Of a DNA stretch of 64,000 bases, positions 58,079-64,000 are shown in pieces. This DNA comes from Pseudonocardia autotrophica. GTDB lineage: Bacteria > Actinomycetota > Actinomycetes > Mycobacteriales > Pseudonocardiaceae. The position numbers and the translations under genes are program-made. Every line of letters starts with the position of its first letter. The first letter of the stretch is position 1. The notes under the pieces were generated by a model that was not told the origin of the DNA, ran no database searches, and saw nothing but the letters and a program-made list of their open reading frames with translations. The stretch covers positions 6,758,001 to 6,822,000 of the forward strand of contig NZ_AP018920.1 of assembly GCF_003945385.1 (NCBI RefSeq). Reading direction: 5' to 3'.

Positions 58079-58840
58079 ATGTACGCAGCGGAGCGTCAGC
58101 AGTGGCTGCTCGACCGGACCCGGGACCGGGGCCGGATCGACGTGGCCGCCACCGCCGAGGAGCTCGCTGTCACGCCCGAGACGATCCGCCGCGACCTGGG
58201 CACCCTCGAACGTCAGGGCCTGGTCCGCCGGGTGCACGGCGGGGCCATCCCGGCCGACCTGCTGAGCTTCGAGCCCGGGGTCACCCAGCGCGACACGCAG
58301 GCCGGCGCCGAGAAGGAACGGATCGCCAAGGCCGCGCTCGCCGAGCTGGGCGGCGCCAGCACGGTCCTGCTCGACGCCGGCACCACCACCGCCCGGCTGG
58401 CCGGCGCGCTGCCCCGCGACCGCGACATCACCGTCGTCACCAACTCGCTGCCGATCGCGTCCACCCTGGCGGGGCGGCCGAACCTGGCGCTGCGGCTGCT
58501 CGGCGGCCGGGTCCGCGGCACCACCCTGGCCACCGTCGACGACTGGGCCACCGGTGCGCTGGCCGATCTCACCGTCGATCTCGCCTTCCTCGGCACCAAC
58601 GGCTTCTCCGCCGGGCACGGCCTCACCACCCCGGATCCGGACGAGGGCGCGATCAAGCGGGCGATGATCCGCGCGGCCCGCCGCAGCGTCGTGCTGGCCG
58701 ACGCGAGCAAGTTCGGCACCGACCAGTTCGTGCGGTTCGGGACCCTCGCCGAGATCGACACCCTGATCACCGACACCGGCCTCGACCCGGCCGACGCCGC
58801 CGCGGTCGAGGCCGCCGGACCGAAGGTCGTGCGCGCGTGA
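58079..58840 (+). CDS. DeoR-family regulator of fructose PTS genes
   Basis: A 253-aa repressor (FruR-like by context). The N-terminal DeoR helix-turn-helix (about 5-57) shows TPETIRRDLGTLERQGLVRRVHGGA; the C-terminal sugar-phosphate sensing domain has LLDAGTTTARLA, VVTNSLPIA and LADASKFG. In this family a phosphorylated sugar (here probably fructose-1-phosphate) relieves repression. The stop overlaps the fruK GTG (GTGA), so regulator and enzymes are one transcript. Confidence 0.92.
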   Translation: MYAAERQQWLLDRTRDRGRIDVAATAEELAVTPETIRRDLGTLERQGLVRRVHGGAIPADLLSFEPGVTQRDTQAGAEKERIAKAALAELGGASTVLLDAGTTTARLAGALPRDRDITVVTNSLPIASTLAGRPNLALRLLGGRVRGTTLATVDDWATGALADLTVDLAFLGTNGFSAGHGLTTPDPDEGAIKRAMIRAARRSVVLADASKFGTDQFVRFGTLAEIDTLITDTGLDPADAAAVEAAGPKVVRA

Positions 58841-59793
58841 GACCGCTGTTCGTCACCGTCACCCCGAACCCGAGCCTGGACCGCAGCGTCGAGCTGGAGC
58901 ACCTGCACCGGGGCGGCGTGCACCGGGCCACCGCGGTCCGGGTCGACCCGGGAGGCAAGGGCGTGAACGTCGCCCGCGCGCTGGCCGCCGCCGGGCACCG
59001 CACCGTCGCACTGCTGCCGACCGGGAGCGCACCCGGCGAGCGGCTGGCCGCGCTGCTGGAGCCGACCGAGGTCACCACCGTGACGGTCCCGATCGCCGGC
59101 GCCACCCGGGTCAACATCACCCTGGCCGAGCCGGGCGGCGTCACCACCAAGATCAACGAGCCGGGACCGGTACTGACCCCGGACGAGACCGAGGCGCTGG
59201 CCGCCCGGGCGCAGACCCTCTGCGCGAAGGCGAGCTGGCTGGTCGGCTGTGGCTCACTGCCCGGCGGGGTCGGCGAGGACTTCCTCGCCCGGCTCGTCCG
59301 GCGCTGCCGCCGGCCGGGCCTGCGGATCGCGATCGACACCTCGGGCGCCCCGCTGCGGCACACGGTGGCCGCCGCACCCGATCTCGTGAAACCCAACCAC
59401 GCCGAACTGGCCGAGCTCGTCGGGCGCCCGCTGGGCAGCCTCGGCGACGTGCTCGTCGCCGCCCGCGAGCTGCGCGCCCGCGGGATCGGTGCGGTTCTGG
59501 TCAGCCTGGGCGCCGGTGGCGCCCTGCTGGTCGACCGGTCCGGCGAGTACCACGCCCGGACCCCTCCGATCACCGTGCGCAGCACGGTGGGCGCCGGCGA
59601 CTCCACCCTGGCCGGGTTCCTGGCCGCGGGCGGAGCGGGCCCGGACGCCCTCCGGCAGGCCGTCGCCCACGGCGCCGCCGCCTGCCGTCTGCCCGGCTCG
59701 GCCGCGCCGGGCCCGTCCGACATCCGCATCGACGACGTCGAACTGGCACCCACGCCGGACGTCACCCTCGCCCTCACCGGAGATGCCGCATGA
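58837..59793 (+). CDS. fruK: 1-phosphofructokinase
   Basis: Converts fructose-1-phosphate to fructose-1,6-bisphosphate. The 318-aa PfkB-family kinase begins TVTPNPSLDRSVEL and has PGGKGVNVARALAAAG, VKPNHAELAEL and the catalytic STVGAGDSTLAGF. GTG 58837 overlaps the deoR stop; its own stop overlaps the IIA start (ATGA). Confidence 0.95.
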   Translation: MRPLFVTVTPNPSLDRSVELEHLHRGGVHRATAVRVDPGGKGVNVARALAAAGHRTVALLPTGSAPGERLAALLEPTEVTTVTVPIAGATRVNITLAEPGGVTTKINEPGPVLTPDETEALAARAQTLCAKASWLVGCGSLPGGVGEDFLARLVRRCRRPGLRIAIDTSGAPLRHTVAAAPDLVKPNHAELAELVGRPLGSLGDVLVAARELRARGIGAVLVSLGAGGALLVDRSGEYHARTPPITVRSTVGAGDSTLAGFLAAGGAGPDALRQAVAHGAAACRLPGSAAPGPSDIRIDDVELAPTPDVTLALTGDAA

Positions 59794-60239
59794 GCCCACT
59801 GATCACCGCCGATCTGGTCGATCTCGACGTGCCGTCCGCCGACCGCACCGCCACCGTCGCCGCGCTGGCCGGGCGGCTGCGGGACGCCGGCCGGGTGACC
59901 GACCTGGACACCTTCCTGGCCGACATCGAGGCCCGCGAGGCGCAGATGCCGACCGGCCTGGACGGCGGGATCGGCATCCCGCACTGCCGGTCGTCGGCCG
60001 TCACCGAGCCCAGCCTGGCGTTCGGCCGCAGCAGCGCCGGCGTCGACTTCGGCGCCGAGGACGGCCCGGCCACGCTGATCTTCATGATCGCCGCCCCGGA
60101 GGGCGGGGACACCGACCACCTGACGGTGCTGGCCGCACTGGCCCGCCGGCTGGTCCGCGCGTCCTTCACCGGCGAGCTGCGCAGCGCCACCGATCCGGCG
60201 GCCGTCGCGTCCTTCATCCAGCAGGAGGTGGGGGCGTGA
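59790..60239 (+). CDS. PTS fructose-type IIA component
   Basis: A 149-aa EIIA-Fru/Ntr fold protein. The phosphoryl-accepting His65 is in GGIGIPHCRSSAV. It is separate from IIBC, whereas many bacteria fuse all three. It takes phosphate from HPr and gives it to IIB Cys9 encoded next. It overlaps fruK and IIBC by 4 bp each. Confidence 0.92.
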   Translation: MSPLITADLVDLDVPSADRTATVAALAGRLRDAGRVTDLDTFLADIEAREAQMPTGLDGGIGIPHCRSSAVTEPSLAFGRSSAGVDFGAEDGPATLIFMIAAPEGGDTDHLTVLAALARRLVRASFTGELRSATDPAAVASFIQQEVGA

Positions 60240-61750
60240 AGCTCCTCGCCGTCACCGCGTGCCCGACCGGCATCGCGCACACCTACATGGCCGCCGAGGC
60301 CCTCGAGGTCGCCGCCGAGGAGGCGGGCCACGAGATCGTCGTGGAGACCCAGGGCTCGGCCGGGTCCACCCCCTTCACCGAGGCGCAGATCGCCGAGGCG
60401 GACGCGATCATCCTGGCCGCCGACGTCGAGGTGCGCGACAAGGACCGCTTCGCCCATCTGCCCACCGTGACCAGCCCGGTCAAGAAGGCCATCGGCGGCG
60501 CACCGGCGCTGATCGAGCAGGCTGCAGCCCGGGCCGCCGACCGGACCGGCGGTGCGGCTCCCGCAGCGTCCCCGGGTACCGGCGCCGCCCAGGACATGGA
60601 CGTCAAGCAGTTCGGCACCGGCTTCGGCTCCCGGCTGCGCGGCTGGCTGATGACCGGCGTCTCCTACGTCATCCCGTTCGTCGCCGCGGGCGGACTGCTG
60701 ATCGCGCTCGGCTTCGCGCTCGGCGGCTACCAGATCACCGAGGCCCCGGACATCGTCTCGATCGGTGACGGCAACGTCTCGACGCTGACCTTCGACCCGG
60801 GCTCGCTCACCTCCTGGGCGGCGCTGTCGTTCCAGATCGGCGGGCTCGCCTTCGGGTTCCTGGTACCGGTGCTCGCCGGGTTCATCGCCTACGCGATGGC
60901 CGACCGGCCGGCGCTGGTACCCGGCTTCGTCGGCGGCATGATCGCCGTCCAGACCGGGGCCGGGTTCCTCGGCGGCCTGGTCGCCGGCCTGCTCGCCGGC
61001 GCGGTGATCATGGGGCTGAAGCTCTGGCAGCCGCCGCGGGCACTGGCCGGGATCATGCCGGTACTGGTGTTGCCGCTGATCGGCACCGCCGTCGTCGGCA
61101 CGGTGATGTTCCTGGTCGTCGGCCAGCCGCTGGCCGCAGCCACCACCGGCCTGACCAACTGGCTCAACGGCCTGTCCGGCACCAACGCGCTGCTGCTCGG
61201 CGCGCTGCTGGGCCTGATGATGGCCTTCGACATGGGCGGGCCGGTCAACAAGGCCGCCTACGCCTTCGCGGTCGCCGGACTGTCCACCGGTTCCGAGACG
61301 GCGCTGATGATCATGGCCGCGGTGATGGCCGCCGGGATGGTCCCGCCGCTCGCACTGGCGCTGGCCACCGTCGTCCGCAAGAACCTGTTCACCAAGCCCG
61401 AGCAGGAGAACGGCCGGGCCGCCTGGCTGCTCGGCGCCTCCTTCATCACCGAGGGCGCGATCCCCTTCGCCGCGGCCGATCCGCTGCGGGTGATCCCGTC
61501 GATCATGGCCGGATCCGCGGTGACCGGGTCGCTGTCGATGGCCTTCGGCTCGACGCTGCGGGCCCCGCACGGCGGCATCTTCGTGGTCCCGCTGATCGGC
61601 AACCCGTTCGCCTACCTGCTGGCGATCGTCGCGGGCACCCTGGTCTCGGCCGCGCTGGTGATCGGACTGAAGTCCGCGCGCCGCACGCCGGGCACCGAGC
61701 CCGCCGGCACCGCGAGCACCACCCCCGCCGCCGCACCGGTCACCGGCTGA
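60236..61750 (+). CDS. fruA: PTS fructose-specific IIBC permease
   Basis: A 504-aa membrane transporter that phosphorylates fructose on entry. The N-terminal IIB domain (1 to about 100) has the phospho-Cys9 in VTACPTGIAHTYMAAEAL. After an Ala/Pro linker, the IIC domain (about 130-485) has several helices with GVSYVIPFVAAGG, DMGGPVNKAAYAF and ITEGAIPFAAADPLRVIP. GTG 60236 overlaps the IIA stop; the upstream open frame is fruK/IIA shadow. Confidence 0.95.
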   Translation: MKLLAVTACPTGIAHTYMAAEALEVAAEEAGHEIVVETQGSAGSTPFTEAQIAEADAIILAADVEVRDKDRFAHLPTVTSPVKKAIGGAPALIEQAAARAADRTGGAAPAASPGTGAAQDMDVKQFGTGFGSRLRGWLMTGVSYVIPFVAAGGLLIALGFALGGYQITEAPDIVSIGDGNVSTLTFDPGSLTSWAALSFQIGGLAFGFLVPVLAGFIAYAMADRPALVPGFVGGMIAVQTGAGFLGGLVAGLLAGAVIMGLKLWQPPRALAGIMPVLVLPLIGTAVVGTVMFLVVGQPLAAATTGLTNWLNGLSGTNALLLGALLGLMMAFDMGGPVNKAAYAFAVAGLSTGSETALMIMAAVMAAGMVPPLALALATVVRKNLFTKPEQENGRAAWLLGASFITEGAIPFAAADPLRVIPSIMAGSAVTGSLSMAFGSTLRAPHGGIFVVPLIGNPFAYLLAIVAGTLVSAALVIGLKSARRTPGTEPAGTASTTPAAAPVTG

Positions 61751-61775
61751 CCGACCACCGAGAGAGGAACCCGAC

Positions 61776-62060
61776 ATGGCCGAGCGCCGAGTGAAGGTCG
61801 GATCGTCCGTGGGGCTGCACGCCCGCCCCGCCAACCTGTTCTGCTCCGCCGCGAAACAGCAGCCCGCGAAGGTCACCATCGGCACCGCCGACGGGGAGCG
61901 CGGCCCGGTGGACGCCGCGTCCATCCTGTCTGTGATGGGCCTGGGTGTGCGCTCCGGCGAGGAGGTGGTGCTCACATCCTCCGACGACGCCGACGGCGAG
62001 ACCGCCGTCGCCACGCTGGCCGACCTGCTCGTCAGGGACCTGGACAGCGCCCCGGCCTGA
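61776..62060 (+). CDS. ptsH: PTS phosphocarrier HPr
   Basis: A 94-aa carrier that moves phosphate from enzyme I to IIA. The active-site His15 is in VGLHARPAN; the Ser46-type regulatory region reads DAASILSVMGLGV. AGAGAGG about nine bases upstream serves as ribosome site. It lies 25 bp after fruA. Confidence 0.95.
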   Translation: MAERRVKVGSSVGLHARPANLFCSAAKQQPAKVTIGTADGERGPVDAASILSVMGLGVRSGEEVVLTSSDDADGETAVATLADLLVRDLDSAPA

Positions 62061-62080
62061 CGAGCCGGGCCATGTTTCTC

Positions 62081-62127
62081 CCCGGTTAAGACCGGGTGTC
62101 GCAATGGCAGGCCCGGCCACGGCCGGG
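62081..62127 (+). terminator. Two hairpins between ptsH and ppc
   Basis: CCCGGT (62081-62086) / ACCGGG (62091-62096) with a TAAG loop, then CCCGGCC (62112-62118) / GGCCGGG (62121-62127). They lie in the 127-bp gap and may end the PTS transcript before ppc; neither has a T-tract. Confidence 0.4.
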
Positions 62128-62187
62128 GCACGATGCCGGTGATCCTCCGCCCACCACCCGCGGCATCCGCGGAGAACGGAGCACCAC

Positions 62188-64000
62188 GTGACCCGGACCG
62201 TGCCCGGCACCGACGACCCGGCGAGCACCGGCCCCGCCCCCGACTCGCTGGCCGCCCACTCCGGCGTGGTCAGCGAGTCGGAGCACCGGGCGCTGCGCGC
62301 CGACATCCGGCGGCTGTCCACGATGCTCGGCCGGACCCTGTCCGACGAGGCCGGGCCCGAGGTCCTGGAGCTCGTCGAGAAGGTGCGCCACGGCGCCCGC
62401 GGGGCCACCGGGCCGGACACCGTGGCGGCGCTGCTCGACGGCATCGACACCGGCACCGCGGTGCTGCTCGCCCGGGCGTTCTCCCAGTACTTCCAGCTGG
62501 CCAACGTGGCCGAGCAGCTGCACCGGTCGCGCGAGCTGCGCGAGCTGCGGCCGCCGGACCAGCGGCCGCTGCGCACCGTGCTGCGCCGGCTCGCCGCCGA
62601 GGCCGATCCGGACGAGGTCGCCGACGTGCTGGCCCGCGCCCAGCTGCGCCCCGTGTTCACCGCGCACCCCACCGAGTCCACCCGGCAGTCGGTGCTGGGG
62701 ATCCTGCGGCGGGTGGTGGACGCGCTGGACCGCGGCGCGGGCGATCACGAGCTGGCCGCGCTGGTCGACCTGCTGTGGCAGACCGATGACATCCGGCCCG
62801 GCAAGCCGATGGTGATCGACGAGGCGCGCAACATCGCCTGGTTCGCCGCCCGGCTCGGCGAGCGCACCGTCCCCGACCTGCTCGACGAGTTCTCGCACGA
62901 GGCCGCCGACGCCGGCCTGGAGATCCCCGCCGACGCGCGTCCGCTGGTGCTCGGGTCCTGGGTCGGCGGCGACCGCGACGGCAACCCGAACGTCACCCCG
63001 GCCGTCACCCGGGAGGTGCTCGAGCTCAACGCCGACCGGGCCCTGCGGATCCACGCCGAGCAGGTCGAGCAGCTGATCCAGGAGCTGTCGGTCTCCACCC
63101 GGGTGATGGGGGTGGCCGAGGAGCTGCGCGGCTCGCTGGCCCGGGACCGACGCCTCCTGCCCCGGGTGCACGACCGGTTCATCCGGCTCAACGCACACGA
63201 GCCGTACCGGCTCAAGCTCTCCTACGTGGCGGCCCGGCTGGAGAACACCCGCCACCGGATCGCGACCGGCTCGGCGCACGAGCCCGGGATCGACTACCTC
63301 GGCGCGGCCGGCTACCTGGACGATCTGCTGGTCGTCGACCGGTCGCTGCGCGGGCACCACGGCGCCCGGATCGCCGACGGCACCCTGGCCAGGGCGATCC
63401 GCTCGGCCAGGGCACTGGGCCTGCACCTGGTGGAGCTCGACGTCCGCGAGCACGCGCAGAAGCACCACGCCGCGCTCGGCGCGATCTTCGACGAGCTCGG
63501 CGAGCTGGACCGGCCCTACGCCGAGCTGACCCGCGACGAGCGCCGCGAGCTGCTCTCGCGCGAGCTGCGCAGCAAGCGCCCGCTGTTCCGGCGGCACTAC
63601 GGCGTCCCCGAGGCGGCCGCCGGGGTGCTCGACCTGTTCGACACGGTGCACGCCCTGCAGCACGAGTTCGGCGACGACGTGGTGCGCACCTACATCGTGT
63701 CGATGACCCAGGACGTCGACGACCTGCTCGCCGTGGCCGTGCTCGCCCGCGAGGCGTACATGGTCGAGGTCGGCGACGATCCGCGCTCGTCGCTGGATCT
63801 GGTGCCGCTGTTCGAGACCGTCGAGGAGCTGTCGCGGGCCGGTGAGCTGCTCGAGGGCCTGCTCTCCGATCCCGGCTACCGCCGCCAGGTCGCCAACCGC
63901 GGCGACCTGCAGGAGATCATGCTGGGCTACTCCGACTCCAACAAGGGAGCCGGGATCACCGCGTCCCAGTGGCAGATCCACCGCGCCCAGCGCCAGCTGC
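62188..64000 (+). CDS. ppc: Phosphoenolpyruvate carboxylase (partial, runs off right edge)
   Basis: Adds bicarbonate to PEP to make oxaloacetate (anaplerosis). The 604 codons present, from GTG 62188 to the window end, contain the catalytic His160 in VFTAHPTES, the GSWVGGDRDGNP PEP-binding motif and, near the edge, IMLGYSDSNKGAG with the catalytic Lys. A complete enzyme is about 900 aa, so roughly a third is missing beyond the window. Position next to the PTS, which also uses PEP, is notable. An antisense open frame across it is a G+C artefact. Confidence 0.95.
   Translation, partial: MTRTVPGTDDPASTGPAPDSLAAHSGVVSESEHRALRADIRRLSTMLGRTLSDEAGPEVLELVEKVRHGARGATGPDTVAALLDGIDTGTAVLLARAFSQYFQLANVAEQLHRSRELRELRPPDQRPLRTVLRRLAAEADPDEVADVLARAQLRPVFTAHPTESTRQSVLGILRRVVDALDRGAGDHELAALVDLLWQTDDIRPGKPMVIDEARNIAWFAARLGERTVPDLLDEFSHEAADAGLEIPADARPLVLGSWVGGDRDGNPNVTPAVTREVLELNADRALRIHAEQVEQLIQELSVSTRVMGVAEELRGSLARDRRLLPRVHDRFIRLNAHEPYRLKLSYVAARLENTRHRIATGSAHEPGIDYLGAAGYLDDLLVVDRSLRGHHGARIADGTLARAIRSARALGLHLVELDVREHAQKHHAALGAIFDELGELDRPYAELTRDERRELLSRELRSKRPLFRRHYGVPEAAAGVLDLFDTVHALQHEFGDDVVRTYIVSMTQDVDDLLAVAVLAREAYMVEVGDDPRSSLDLVPLFETVEELSRAGELLEGLLSDPGYRRQVANRGDLQEIMLGYSDSNKGAGITASQWQIHRAQRQL

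Noticed and set aside
62086..63981. 631-codon minus-strand frame at the right end
   Set aside because: Antisense to ppc, which carries the VFTAHPTES and GYSDSNK motifs.

Overview
The window is 64 kb of very G+C-rich DNA from an actinobacterium. The evidence is Lsr2, ClpC, frequent GTG starts, many 4-bp ATGA/GTGA gene overlaps, AccA1/AccD1-type carboxylases and MEDS/DICT signalling domains. The order ppa | dacB - zincin protease - tilS - hpt | ftsH - folE - folP - folB - folK - DUF3180 ... DUF2520 - panC - panD - coaX - lysS - lsr2 ... clpC matches the arrangement I recall from Mycobacterium tuberculosis (about Rv3596c to Rv3628). Gene content suggests Pseudonocardiaceae, probably Pseudonocardia or a relative; this is inference without a database search. 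I found no rRNA, tRNA, CRISPR array, transposase, integrase or prophage.

Layout. 0-2.2 kb: a GAF-domain regulator, a perfect long inverted repeat and a P-loop kinase. 2.2-25.2 kb: the conserved housekeeping block (clpC, an iron-box controlled siderophore-interacting flavoprotein, lsr2, lysS, pantothenate/CoA genes, folate genes, ftsH, hpt, tilS, dacB, ppa), with a PrsW-type membrane protease and a secreted serine protease set into it. 25.2-31.9 kb: a thiolase/MaoC pair, a MEDS-HATPase anti-sigma-type protein, a SirB1-like protein, a phosphofructokinase, a SurE gene broken by an in-frame TAG, and superoxide dismutase. 31.9-40.6 kb: a sugar-acid uptake and catabolism island (IclR regulator, lipoprotein binding protein, two permeases, ATPase, KDPG-aldolase-like and KDG-kinase-like enzymes; divergently an enolase-superfamily dehydratase and a DHDPS-family lyase). 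40.6-48.5 kb: a run of minus-strand genes headed by accD1-accA1-acyl-CoA dehydrogenase (probable leucine/isovalerate degradation). 48.5-56 kb: a two-component system with converging overlapping genes, a TetR regulator, a P1B-4-like metal ATPase with its ArsR regulator, and a DICT/degenerate-GGDEF protein. 56.3-64 kb: a complete fructose-type PTS (EI, DeoR regulator, 1-phosphofructokinase, IIA, IIBC, HPr) followed by PEP carboxylase, which runs off the right edge.

How they fit together: the PTS consumes PEP and makes fructose-1,6-bisphosphate, while the neighbouring PEP carboxylase draws on the same PEP pool. The sugar-acid island couples an ABC importer to dehydration, phosphorylation and aldol cleavage. 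The leucine block has a 34-bp operator-like palindrome in front of accD1, and half of that motif recurs in front of the TetR gene 3 kb away, suggesting that TetR is its regulator.

I did not find a clearly new multi-gene system. The most notable points are the TAG-interrupted surE, a MerR/SoxR-like operator inside the preceding gene that would give sodA a leaderless mRNA, the convergent gene overlaps, and the perfect 26-bp inverted repeat near the left end.
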